Shown: positions 1-6,414, counted from the stretch's first letter. The stretch: 13,553 bases of DNA from JAFTYO01 sp045613125 (GCA_045613125.1 JAZLAM010000027.1:1-13553); one strand, 5' to 3'. Translations and numbers: made by a program. Notes: a model not told the origin generated them from the letters alone.

Positions 1-808
1 TAATTTTTCCATTTAATGTTTCAATATGTTTTCCTATATTTTCACTAGTAATAACTCTTCTATTTGAAGTGTAAGATATGAGATTTCGTGTCTCAGTTTC
101 ATATAATTTAATACTGATAGTATTAAAATTAAAATTTCCTATTGTAAAAGTAGAGGTGTTTTTATCTGAGATATAAAATTTCTTGTATAAATCGTTAAGA
201 TTTATAGTTTCTTTATTGTCTGATATTGTAATCTGTGGACAATTATCTTCCATAAAAAATAATAAACAATGTTCAACAATTAAATTGGCTATTTTATTTA
301 AATCTTGAGGAAAAGAGCTTTTATATGGTTCAATAATATTATGTAGATAAATTTTTGTTTGGTTATCATCAAAGTCAACATCTTTTATATTTTCATTTAA
401 TTCATCTTTAGAACGCATAAAATTAAAGGAAATTTCTTTTTTACCATTGTTATATATACTGTTTACGGAAACCCTTTCAAAAACCTTTAACCAAGAAAAC
501 CTACCTAATCCTTTACATCCTTTTGCAATTTTATGTGTACTATCAAATCGTTTAAATGAAGTGAAATTTTCAGCATTAAATCCTATACCATTGTCAATAA
601 TTTCAATATCACGGATATTTGATATAAAGTTATTGTTGAAAACTTCTTCTCTTATAATGTTTATATGAATGTAAGGATTTTTATTTTCTGCGTCTTCTAT
701 TGATTGAAGAGAATTAACTACAGCTTCGAATAAAGCATATATCCCTTTAGTTTTAGGTAGATATGTGTTTCTTACTTTTCCAGCAACATCACCATTAAAT
801 ATAGACAT
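1..808 (-). CDS. GHKL (HSP90/gyrase-type) ATPase, C-terminus beyond the left edge
   Basis: The frame is open from an ATG at 808-806 to the left edge, so 269 N-terminal residues are visible. A ribosome site (GAGGAA) lies about 7 bases upstream of the ATG. The Bergerat-fold ATP-binding motifs are present in order: the N box EAVVNS (Glu28, Asn32), the G1 box DNGIGF (72-77) and the G2 box KGLGRF (99-104). This is the layout of stand-alone HSP90-like ATP-binding proteins, not of sensor kinases, because no dimerisation or phospho-acceptor His segment precedes the N box. Members of this broad group occur in mobile islands and in some anti-phage systems, but the effector end of this protein is outside the window, so its function cannot be assigned. 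It lies 105 bp downstream of the XRE regulator on the same strand and may be co-transcribed or have its own promoter. Base composition is strongly AT-rich, like the rest of the element. Confidence 0.85.
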   Translation of the reverse strand, partial: MSIFNGDVAGKVRNTYLPKTKGIYALFEAVVNSLQSIEDAENKNPYIHINIIREEVFNNNFISNIRDIEIIDNGIGFNAENFTSFKRFDSTHKIAKGCKGLGRFSWLKVFERVSVNSIYNNGKKEISFNFMRSKDELNENIKDVDFDDNQTKIYLHNIIEPYKSSFPQDLNKIANLIVEHCLLFFMEDNCPQITISDNKETINLNDLYKKFYISDKNTSTFTIGNFNFNTISIKLYETETRNLISYTSNRRVITSENIGKHIETLNGKI

Positions 809-838
809 ATTATTTCCTCAAAAGTTTACTCATTCTGT

Positions 839-867
839 ATTGTGATATAAGAAAAAACACTTTTCAA
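839..867 (-). promoter_or_regulatory. Candidate promoter for the GHKL ATPase gene
   Basis: On the minus strand, TTGAAA (867-862) is followed after 17 bases by CACAAT (844-839). The -35 is a good match and the -10 a modest one (4 of 6). Transcription would start around 832, giving a leader of about 25 bases before the ATG at 808. The gene could instead be read through from the XRE gene. Confidence 0.3.
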
Positions 868-913
868 GTAAATTTTTATGTAATATTTAAGTGAATCAAC
901 AAGAGTTGCCGTT

Positions 914-1261
914 TTATACAAGTTCTAACAATGCTTCAATTTGTTTTTTAATTGCTTTTAAGGTGCACGTATCTTGATTTTTTATTAAGTTTAAGATTAT
1001 TTGGATATTTTCAGGTAATTCTTCTACACACTTTTCTTGTTCGTTGTCTGAAAATAGTTCTTCAATAGAAATATTGAGGGCTTTAGAAATTGATATTAAT
1101 GTTGTAATTTTAGGATCGCTTAAACCTCGTTCAATATTAGATATTGTATTAATCATTTTACCGGATATATCCGCAAATTCTTCTTGATTTATTCCTTTTT
1201 CTTTGCGGAGTTTTGCTATTTTCTTACCTAGTGATTTTAAGAATTGTGTTGTTTCAGTCAT
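914..1261 (-). CDS. XRE-family helix-turn-helix transcriptional regulator
   Basis: This 115-residue protein has a Cro/C1-type helix-turn-helix at about residues 12-68. The family pattern is clear: LRKEKGINQEEFA for the first two helices, then ISGKMINTISNIERGLSDP covering the recognition helix, then ISKALNISIEELF. The C-terminal 45 residues are predicted helical and may serve for dimerisation; no peptidase or metal-binding domain is visible. The ATG at 1261 has an AAAGG ribosome site 6-7 bases upstream. The gene is transcribed away from the GIY-YIG operon. Two similar palindromes (1291-1304 and 1367-1380) lie between them, one beside its own start and one on the -10 box of the divergent promoter. 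It is therefore likely an autoregulating repressor of the neighbouring operon. Family assignment is secure; the targets are inferred. Confidence 0.92.
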   Translation of the reverse strand: MTETTQFLKSLGKKIAKLRKEKGINQEEFADISGKMINTISNIERGLSDPKITTLISISKALNISIEELFSDNEQEKCVEELPENIQIILNLIKNQDTCTLKAIKKQIEALLELV

Positions 1262-1290
1262 CTTTAGCCTTTCAAATTATGAATGATTTT

Positions 1291-1304
1291 CACATTTTAA
1301 TGTG
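1291..1304. promoter_or_regulatory. Palindromic operator candidate, copy 1
   Basis: CACATT-TT-AATGTG is a perfect 6-bp inverted repeat with a 2-base spacer, 30 bp upstream of the XRE start codon. It shares 11 of 14 bases with the second copy at 1367-1380. A minus-strand TAAAAT that could be the regulator's -10 box overlaps it. Site size and placement suit a dimeric XRE repressor. Confidence 0.45.
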
Positions 1305-1348
1305 TTAAACTCCATAATGGTTGGCTGTGTTTTTCTCCTTCGTTTTGT

Positions 1349-1377
1349 TTGACATTATATATAATACACATTACACT
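1349..1377 (+). promoter_or_regulatory. Sigma-70-type promoter of the GIY-YIG operon
   Basis: A consensus -35 box, TTGACA (1349-1354), is followed after 17 bases by TACACT (1372-1377), which matches the -10 consensus at 4 of 6 positions. The start of transcription would be near 1384, leaving a short leader before the ATG at 1418. Operator copy 2 (1367-1380) covers the -10 box, so binding there would block polymerase. The promoter also argues against a TTG start codon at 1349, which would coincide with the -35 box. Confidence 0.55.
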
Positions 1378-1380
1378 GTG
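1367..1380. promoter_or_regulatory. Palindromic operator candidate, copy 2
   Basis: CACATTACACTGTG is an imperfect palindrome of the same 14-bp geometry as copy 1 (CACATTTTAATGTG), with the outer CACA and TGTG conserved. It overlaps the -10 region of the rightward promoter. The pair suggests that one regulator, most simply the adjacent XRE protein, controls both transcripts. Confidence 0.45.
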
Positions 1381-1417
1381 TTTTGTTCTAAGGGCGTTCA
1401 TAGTGGAGTGTATTGAT

Positions 1418-2227
1418 ATGGGAAAAGAAACGAGTTTATCTGATATTTTTAGAATTGAGCACGATATTAATAAATATTATTTACATTTTGCAACAGGTGC
1501 TTTTGATGTTTTTGTTGGGCATCAAGATAGATGGGTTAAAGGTTGGAATGCTAATGGAGATAGAAACAGAAAAGCTTTTACCCGAGAATATGTTATATCC
1601 TTTGTCAATTATGGTCATAATGAATGGTTATTTGGAGGTGTTATTCGTAGGGTAAATGAAGAAGGTGTGGAAGATCCTGTTTTGACAGATATGTATAGCG
1701 ACTTAATTGGTAGGTTAATTGTTAGGTTTAAAAAAGGACGTTCTCCATATTTAAAACTTACCTCAAATTTATTTGAAGAAATAAAAATAAAACAAATTCT
1801 AGATTTTCCTATTCGCTCTAAACAATTTACATCTTATGAAAATGTGCATTTGAGCTTTGAGGAATTAAAAAATATTGTTGATAAAAATATTACTCAATGG
1901 ATGGAAAAATTATCTTTCATTCAAGGTATCTATCTTATTTTTGATAATAAAAGTAAAAAAATGTACATAGGTAAAGCTGATGGTTCGTGTGGAATTTGGG
2001 AACGTTGGAGCTGTTATGCTAATTCTAATGGTACAGGATATAATGATAAGTTGGTTGAGCTTATAAAAAACAATGGAATTGATTATGCTCAACATTTTGA
2101 ATTTACATTATTGGAATATGCATATAAGGGGCAAGTTAAGGATAAAGGATATTTTGATGAACGAGAAAGTTATTGGAAAGAAGTTTTTCATTCTCGTGTG
2201 GAAGATTTGGGATTAAATGCAAATTAG
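1418..2227 (+). CDS. Two-domain GIY-YIG nuclease
   Basis: This is a 269-residue protein if started at the ATG at 1418, which has a GGAG ribosome site at 1405-1408. An upstream TTG at 1349 is in frame but falls on the -35 box, so I reject it. The C-terminal domain (about 165-269) is a GIY-YIG nuclease: GIY at 170-172, YIG at 183-185, the catalytic Arg of ERW at 196, and a Glu in ERESYWKE (about 250) as the likely metal ligand. The N-terminal domain (about 5-130) contains FDVFVGHQDRWVKGWN, an RKAFTREYVISF segment, WLFGGV and a DLIGRLIVRF strand. I recognise this arrangement from other stand-alone GIY-YIG proteins, but its function is not known to me. It is the first gene of a five-gene operon and is probably repressed by the XRE protein. 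DNA cleavage is expected from the domain; a restriction or anti-phage role is only a guess. Confidence 0.85.
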   Translation: MGKETSLSDIFRIEHDINKYYLHFATGAFDVFVGHQDRWVKGWNANGDRNRKAFTREYVISFVNYGHNEWLFGGVIRRVNEEGVEDPVLTDMYSDLIGRLIVRFKKGRSPYLKLTSNLFEEIKIKQILDFPIRSKQFTSYENVHLSFEELKNIVDKNITQWMEKLSFIQGIYLIFDNKSKKMYIGKADGSCGIWERWSCYANSNGTGYNDKLVELIKNNGIDYAQHFEFTLLEYAYKGQVKDKGYFDERESYWKEVFHSRVEDLGLNAN

Positions 2228-2255
2228 GTAAATATATCAAGTTTGATATATTTAC
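2228..2255. repeat. Perfect 13-bp inverted repeat after the GIY-YIG stop codon
   Basis: The arm GTAAATATATCAA (2228-2240) is separated by two bases (GT) from its exact reverse complement (2243-2255). It begins directly after the TAG stop and ends 27 bases before the next ATG. It is almost entirely AT and no T-run follows it, so it is a poor rho-independent terminator. It could be an operator, an mRNA stabiliser or processing hairpin, or a cruciform. Confidence 0.6.
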
Positions 2256-2282
2256 AGTGAACTGTTTTGAAAGGAATTTAAT

Positions 2283-2531
2283 ATGATTGAATATTTGTCA
2301 GATAGTTGTACTGGTACAATTGAAAAATATCCGTATGTTACAGTCGGTTCTATTTGGGTAAAAACTCCAGGAAATACTACCTATTTATCTAATTGTCCTA
2401 GCGGAAGTGAAGTCATAAAATTTGATAGCGATTACATTTATGTTCGTGATTTACATTATCCGGAGCGTGTAAATGTTATTAATATTGACGGTAATATTGT
2501 AAAAACAATATTAGATAGTGAATTAGACTAA
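2283..2531 (+). CDS. Small hypothetical protein, paralogue A
   Basis: This 82-residue protein starts at an ATG at 2283 preceded by an AAAGGA ribosome site. I do not recognise the family. It has no signal peptide or membrane segment. The composition alternates hydrophobic and polar residues as in beta-strands (VTVGSIWV, YIYV, VNVINIDG). It resembles the product of 2765-3019: both begin MI[ED]YLxD, have a Cys-Pro, share the block EVIKFDxx[YF]IYV[RK], and end with a V-x-V-x(5)-G-x-x-V strand pattern. The two copies flank the gene at 2539, which suggests duplication inside the operon. A small beta-rich binding or regulatory protein is plausible, but no function can be given. Confidence 0.75.
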   Translation: MIEYLSDSCTGTIEKYPYVTVGSIWVKTPGNTTYLSNCPSGSEVIKFDSDYIYVRDLHYPERVNVINIDGNIVKTILDSELD

Positions 2532-2538
2532 TAGAACT

Positions 2539-2772
2539 ATGGTTGATGATGTATATAAAATAAAAGTCAAAGTTATGGTTGATATGACAAAGTCTTTTTA
2601 TACTGACTTTATGCCTATAATCAGCCGACTTAAAGAAGATGTTGCAAAATTGCAAACAAATGAAATGGATGAAAGTATAATTTCTGATATAAATGAAAAC
2701 TTATCTCGGGCTGAAAGTATATTAATTACATTAAATAATGTTGCATATAAAGCGGAGGGGGATTGTGATTGA
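2539..2772 (+). CDS. Small helical hypothetical protein
   Basis: This 77-residue protein is predicted mostly alpha-helical. Heptad-like spacing of hydrophobic residues runs from about 18 to 70 (FMPIISRLKEDVAKL, then INENLSRAESILITL), which suggests a coiled-coil or helical-hairpin oligomerisation module. There is no signal peptide. The start lies 7 bases after the preceding stop with no strong ribosome site, so translation is probably coupled to the upstream gene. Its 3' end overlaps the GTG of the next gene. The family is unknown to me. Its place between two paralogues suggests that the three products act together, but nothing in the sequence proves it. Confidence 0.65.
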   Translation: MVDDVYKIKVKVMVDMTKSFYTDFMPIISRLKEDVAKLQTNEMDESIISDINENLSRAESILITLNNVAYKAEGDCD

Positions 2773-3019
2773 TTATTTAAAAGATTTATCTGTTATCGGT
2801 TCTAAAATTACAAAATGTCCATACATTTTGAAAGGTCCGATAGGTATTGTAACTTCTGAAAATAAAAAAATGCGATGTCCTGCTTGGGGTACTGGTCGAG
2901 AAGTTATTAAATTTGATAAAGAGTTTATCTATGTTAAATCTGATACAGCCGGTATGGTTGATGTATTTGATGAAATGGGTGTAAAAGTTAGAGAAATAAA
3001 TATAGAAGATTTGAAATGA
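2765..3019 (+). CDS. Small hypothetical protein, paralogue B (GTG start)
   Basis: I place the start at GTG 2765, giving 84 residues. A strong GGAGG site at 2754-2758 stands 6 bases before it, and the resulting N-terminus MIDYLKD aligns with MIEYLSD of paralogue A. A longer frame from 2738 lacks both supports. The shared core is CPAWGTGREVIKFDKEFIYV here and CPSGSEVIKFDSDYIYV in the copy at 2283. The GTG overlaps the stop of the preceding gene, and its own TGA overlaps the next ATG (ATGA at 3016-3019), so the three genes are translationally coupled. The function is unknown. Confidence 0.75.
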   Translation: MIDYLKDLSVIGSKITKCPYILKGPIGIVTSENKKMRCPAWGTGREVIKFDKEFIYVKSDTAGMVDVFDEMGVKVREINIEDLK

Positions 3020-3558
3020 TTGGTATTTTTAATAAACTTTTTCAAAAGAATACATGTACTAAAAAAGTTGTTATTCAAACAGAGGTAACCGGTTTTGCCC
3101 CAGAAGATGGAAATAAATTGGTTGAAATTGCTGCTATTGAAATTGATGAAAACGATATTCAAACCGGTGCTGTATTTCATGCCTATATTAATCCGGATTG
3201 TGATATGCCGGAGGAAGTTATTAAAATACATGGTTTAGATAATGAATTTTTGAAAAAATATCCGACATTTGAATTTTATAAAAATGAATTTTTACATTTT
3301 ATTGCGGGTAAAGAGATAATCGGACATAATGTTCAATTTGATTTAAAATTTTTAAATAATGAACTTGGTTTTGAACTCCAAAATAAAATAACGGATACTT
3401 TAGAAATGGCAAGAAAGGTATTTCCAAATCAGAAAAATAATTTAAATTCACTATGTGAAAGATTAGATATTAAGATTTTACACTCTCCACATAATGGTGC
3501 ATTGCTTGATGCTTTGTATATGCTTGAGGTTTATAAAAAATTAAAAGGCGGAGTTTGA
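3016..3558 (+). CDS. DnaQ-like 3'-5' exonuclease domain with altered catalytic residues
   Basis: This 180-residue protein aligns over most of its length with the exonuclease (epsilon, DnaQ) subunit of DNA polymerase III: KLVEIAAIEI, the IHGLDNEFL segment, IGHNVQFDLKFLN (motif II, Asp109), DTLEMARKVFP, NLNSLCERLDI and GALLDALYMLEVY (motif III, Asp165). Motif I should read D-x-E, but here it is QTEVTG: Gln21 replaces the first metal-binding Asp and Glu23 is kept. In motif III the catalytic His should lie five residues before the Asp, but that position is Asn160; a His occurs one residue earlier at 159. Two of the four metal/catalytic motif positions I could check are therefore changed in an otherwise intact frame, so the protein may have lost nuclease activity and act as a binding or clamp-associated decoy. 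It is the last gene of the operon and overlaps the gene before it by four bases. Confidence 0.85.
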   Translation: MIGIFNKLFQKNTCTKKVVIQTEVTGFAPEDGNKLVEIAAIEIDENDIQTGAVFHAYINPDCDMPEEVIKIHGLDNEFLKKYPTFEFYKNEFLHFIAGKEIIGHNVQFDLKFLNNELGFELQNKITDTLEMARKVFPNQKNNLNSLCERLDIKILHSPHNGALLDALYMLEVYKKLKGGV

Positions 3559-3571
3559 ATCCGCCTTTTTT
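3543..3571. terminator. Bidirectional rho-independent terminator between convergent operons
   Basis: The stem GGCGGA (3547-3552) pairs with TCCGCC (3560-3565) around a 7-base loop, extended by AAAA/TTTT, and six T follow on the plus strand. The reverse strand also has a T-rich tract after the stem. The stop codon of the DnaQ-like gene lies in the loop. It would end the rightward operon and also the leftward primase-helicase transcript (stop at 3579). Confidence 0.88.
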
Positions 3572-3578
3572 GGAAGAC

Positions 3579-5924
3579 CTAATAATTTTCCGCCAGTTCG
3601 TAAACTTCGGGATTTACGAAATATGTTTTGCGGGTTCTTCCTGCTGTATTCCCCTCGCGAGAAGATTTGCAACTTAACCAATTTAGCTTAATGAGTTTAT
3701 TTGCAGCTATTTCTGTTTGTTCCTTACGGCGCAAATTTGCAACATTGCCATTATTGTAAATATCTCGTAAAATAAAGCTTTGTGGTTTATTAGCAATAAT
3801 CCACTGAGCCAAAGCACGAGCCTCAATATTTTGAGATGGACTGTAATACATATTATAAACCCTTTCACACATTGGAGTTAAATATGTATCGTATAGTTCA
3901 ATAGCGTTTTTTATAGCCTCAAGGCTAATTTCGGTTGGTTCAGGATATTCAGAACTAGCCCACCATAACAATTCAAGTAGTAAAGCAAAACGTAAAACAT
4001 AGCCTTGACCTTTGCCAAGAGAATATTTCAAAATGCTTTCTTCTTGCTGTGTTTTGTTTGAATGGGATAGATACCAACTATTAAACAGTTCTTGCGCCTT
4101 AGTGTTTAATGGTAAGCATTTTTTCTGATTCTCTGCCTTTTCAACATACGGATTTAACAAAGAATCAAGTTTTTCAAATGTTTTTAACATATTTTCCGAA
4201 AAATCAATATTTTGCGGGATAGCAGCCGGTTTAAGCTCCGGATAGACCCATAGAAAGCGGGCAAGAAAACCGTCCCCGCGGTCGGAAAGAACCGTGTCTA
4301 TGAGCCTTTGAGGCTGGATAGTGCCAAAGACAGATACTAATAAGTTTTGAATTTCTAACCGTTCGTCATCAAATTTGACACGGTTACAAATAAATTTGTT
4401 ACCATTAAAAGCCTCAAGCCAAAAGCCTCGTTCTGAACTACCACTGTTGTAACGATTCATTCCGGATATCCATGCGGATAATTCATCGCGAAAGAGAATT
4501 GCCCCTTTAATATTTCTTTCCATATCGGTAGTTATGGCTTCTTGTGTGGTGTCACCATAAACAAAACGATAAGCTTGTGGTTTAGACGGAATAATAGCAG
4601 AGGTCGGAAAATTGCTTGCAGTATCAGGATTTTCTTTAACTTTTTCTTCCCATTCTTTTTTACGTTGCTTAGCAACTTCTTTTTCTCGTCTCCATTCCGC
4701 AAATTTGGTGGAATAACCGCTTTTTCGAGAATCCTCAATTTTATTAAGGATTTTGCGAATAGGGGTTATTGCAGGTGTCTTACCTGAACTTGGTTCGCCA
4801 ACTGCCCCAATCCATAAACAACAATGTTCCTCCCAACCGCTCCAAGGAGAAATACTACGAGATAAACCTACAACACCTGCTGCACCTGCTAACAGAGAAA
4901 ATGCGACATAATCAACAGGAGCATTGGTATTTTCAGCAGTCTGAATTACCCAATTTTCCAATCCCTTAAATATTTTTGTATTTAATTTTGGGGCAGGTAA
5001 AAGAATTTTGGTTTCGAGAATATCCATATCAGGTTCATTTTCCACTTGATTATTGCAATGCATTTCAGCAAATTTCAAAGCATTGTCAAAAGTTTTTAAC
5101 GCTTCCTCTGTTGATAAGCCCGATTGCATAGCCGCATTGATTATATTTTCTTTTATATCCGCTATATTTAAATTTTCACGCATAGCACGTCCTATAAGGC
5201 TGATAGAACGCTTATATAAGGTATCATTGCGTTGTCCTTGCGGTGCGTTTGAAATTTCTTCCAGCACGTCTGAAACGGGCGAATGTTGTTTTTCCGTATT
5301 GGAAATCAAAGAAATTAACCAAGTAGGAGCTTCTGGAAAATCTTGATTGAGTGCAAAATTTTTCCAAGTATACAGGTGTCCGTTTTCGTGAACTGAGGGC
5401 GGAGCAACCACATAACCACCGTTGGCCCGAATATCTATGTGGTCGGCAATTTTACTTGTACTACATTTTAGCTCTACGTTTTTCGGCATTTTGAAATATA
5501 AATGTTTACCTTTGCCGGTTGATACCATTGGAGCATTGAGCTTGCCATATTTATTTTCAAGTTCCGTTAAAGATTGCAATCCAATTTCACCGTCAACATC
5601 TACAACAAATATATTATTAATTGTGCCGGTGGGAATACCAATATTACAATCAGGGAATTTTTTGTTCCATTCTTGCAATATACCTCTATCCGTGGTTGCT
5701 GATTTAAAACCATTAGGGCAAAGAGGTGATTTACCTTGCTTTTTGACCGGAAAGGTTTTAATATTATATTTAGCATAAAATATGGCTATATCTAAAAAGT
5801 TGGTAGCTTCGGTGATATCGCTTATATTTTTGTTATTAAGATTAGATGTTTTAACATCTTTTCTTAAGTGGGGCGATGAAAATTCAGTTTCTCGCTCCAT
5901 TTTTGTATTTATTTTATCTTTCAT
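3579..5924 (-). CDS. Bifunctional primase-polymerase / DUF3987 helicase
   Basis: This 781-residue replication protein has two modules. Residues about 40-200 are a Prim-Pol (archaeo-eukaryotic primase) domain: VVDVDG carries the metal-binding Asp109 and Asp111, STGKGKHLYF (135-144) the nucleotide-binding segment, and DIRANGGYVVAPPS (164-177) the third motif. Residues about 300-690 match the DUF3987 helicase-like family: Walker A GEPSSGKT (376-383), a Walker-B-like ILFRDE (Asp480, Glu481), and RGDGFLAR (549-556) with a possible arginine finger. The C-terminus (about 700-781) looks like a winged helix. The ATG at 5924 has an AGGAG site 9 bases upstream; an overlapping ATG four bases earlier closes at once. 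Such primase-helicases start replication of satellites, plasmids and integrative elements after excision. It follows the integrase and the excisionase-like gene on the same strand. Confidence 0.93.
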   Translation of the reverse strand: MKDKINTKMERETEFSSPHLRKDVKTSNLNNKNISDITEATNFLDIAIFYAKYNIKTFPVKKQGKSPLCPNGFKSATTDRGILQEWNKKFPDCNIGIPTGTINNIFVVDVDGEIGLQSLTELENKYGKLNAPMVSTGKGKHLYFKMPKNVELKCSTSKIADHIDIRANGGYVVAPPSVHENGHLYTWKNFALNQDFPEAPTWLISLISNTEKQHSPVSDVLEEISNAPQGQRNDTLYKRSISLIGRAMRENLNIADIKENIINAAMQSGLSTEEALKTFDNALKFAEMHCNNQVENEPDMDILETKILLPAPKLNTKIFKGLENWVIQTAENTNAPVDYVAFSLLAGAAGVVGLSRSISPWSGWEEHCCLWIGAVGEPSSGKTPAITPIRKILNKIEDSRKSGYSTKFAEWRREKEVAKQRKKEWEEKVKENPDTASNFPTSAIIPSKPQAYRFVYGDTTQEAITTDMERNIKGAILFRDELSAWISGMNRYNSGSSERGFWLEAFNGNKFICNRVKFDDERLEIQNLLVSVFGTIQPQRLIDTVLSDRGDGFLARFLWVYPELKPAAIPQNIDFSENMLKTFEKLDSLLNPYVEKAENQKKCLPLNTKAQELFNSWYLSHSNKTQQEESILKYSLGKGQGYVLRFALLLELLWWASSEYPEPTEISLEAIKNAIELYDTYLTPMCERVYNMYYSPSQNIEARALAQWIIANKPQSFILRDIYNNGNVANLRRKEQTEIAANKLIKLNWLSCKSSREGNTAGRTRKTYFVNPEVYELAENY

Positions 5925-5950
5925 TCATTTTATCTCCTGTTTGAAAGATG

Positions 5951-5968
5951 GTTAAAAGAAGTATCTAC
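5951..5968 (-). repeat. 18-bp element upstream of the primase-helicase, copy 1
   Basis: The plus strand reads GTTAAAAGAAGTATCTAC, which matches 6310-6327 at 17 of 18 positions. Its near edge lies 27 bp from the ATG at 5924, and the second copy lies 26 bp from the ATG at 6284. The same sequence at the same distance before two consecutive genes points to a shared promoter-proximal element or regulator site. Confidence 0.5.
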
Positions 5969-5993
5969 AAGGTGTTTTTTACTAAAAAGTTCA

Positions 5994-6284
5994 TTAAAAG
6001 TTGCAGAAATCAATGTCTTCCTCTGTAACTATTTTAAATTTTTGTTCAATATAATTTATAATTCGTTGAGGAGTATATATTGCAGATCTTCCATATTTTG
6101 CTGAAACACCTATTCCAATACCTCTACTATCCTCATTTTTTAATGTATTATATTTAAAAATGTTGAAAGTTGTGCAGAGTTCTTTTCTACTGATATCATG
6201 TCTATTTTTTAAAAAGTTTTTAATATCATTGAAAAGAAGTTGAGACATATATTTTCTTTGAACTTTATTTTCTATTGTTTTCAT
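5994..6284 (-). CDS. Small putative DNA-binding protein, excisionase/AlpA-like position
   Basis: The ATG at 6284 is preferred because an AAGGAT ribosome site lies 6 bases upstream; a longer frame from 6332 adds 16 hydrophobic residues that would cover the 18-bp regulatory element. The protein has 96 residues and many basic residues in its first half. The stretch ISRKELCTTFNIFKYNTLKN (31-50), followed by KYGRSAIYTPQRIINYIEQ (63-81), resembles the helix-turn-helix and wing of AlpA/excisionase-type proteins, where a GR-x-x-x-Y turn precedes the last helix. The match is weak by eye. Its position between integrase and primase-helicase is where satellites and integrative elements often carry their recombination directionality factor or control protein. 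It could also be a replication regulator. Confidence 0.6.
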   Translation of the reverse strand: MKTIENKVQRKYMSQLLFNDIKNFLKNRHDISRKELCTTFNIFKYNTLKNEDSRGIGIGVSAKYGRSAIYTPQRIINYIEQKFKIVTEEDIDFCNF

Positions 6285-6309
6285 TTTTACATCCTTAATT
6301 ATGTAGATT

Positions 6310-6327
6310 GTTAAAAGAAGTATATAC
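6310..6327 (-). repeat. 18-bp element upstream of the excisionase-like gene, copy 2
   Basis: The plus strand reads GTTAAAAGAAGTATATAC. It includes the 8-bp palindrome GTATATAC and, with four more bases, the near-palindrome GAAGTATATACGTC (6317-6330). On the minus strand TATACT could serve as a -10 box, but no good -35 lies at the right distance, so an operator is as likely as a core promoter. It pairs with copy 1 at 5951-5968. Confidence 0.5.
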
Positions 6328-6395
6328 GTCAATTTTTTAGTGTGTGTTGTACCACCTCCTTTGTTAACGTTTTTTTAAGTTTGTTTGTTTAATCT

Positions 6396-6414
6396 GATTT
6401 GTTTATATCAAATC
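6396..6414. repeat. Small inverted repeat downstream of the integrase
   Basis: GATTTG (6396-6401) and CAAATC (6409-6414) flank a 7-base AT loop in the 192-bp gap between the integrase stop and the excisionase-like gene. No T-run follows on the integrase strand, so it is at best a weak terminator. The rest of the gap is AT-rich with no other feature I can support. Confidence 0.3.

Noticed and set aside
447..668. Plus-strand frame of 73 codons
   Set aside because: It is antisense to the GHKL ATPase gene, whose motifs are clear on the other strand.
1349..1417. TTG start that would add 23 residues to the GIY-YIG protein
   Set aside because: It lies on the -35 box of a good promoter and has no ribosome site, while the ATG at 1418 has GGAG upstream.
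4542..5778. Several plus-strand frames inside the primase-helicase gene
   Set aside because: All are antisense to a gene with complete Prim-Pol and Walker motifs and have no support of their own.
6285..6332. Upstream start adding 16 residues to the excisionase-like protein
   Set aside because: It would overlap the conserved 18-bp element; the ATG at 6284 has a good ribosome site.
6336..6360. Leader peptide after the strong AAGGAGGTG on the minus strand in the integrase/excisionase gap
   Set aside because: Only an 8-codon GTG frame follows and nothing else supports it; a purine-rich match by chance is as likely.
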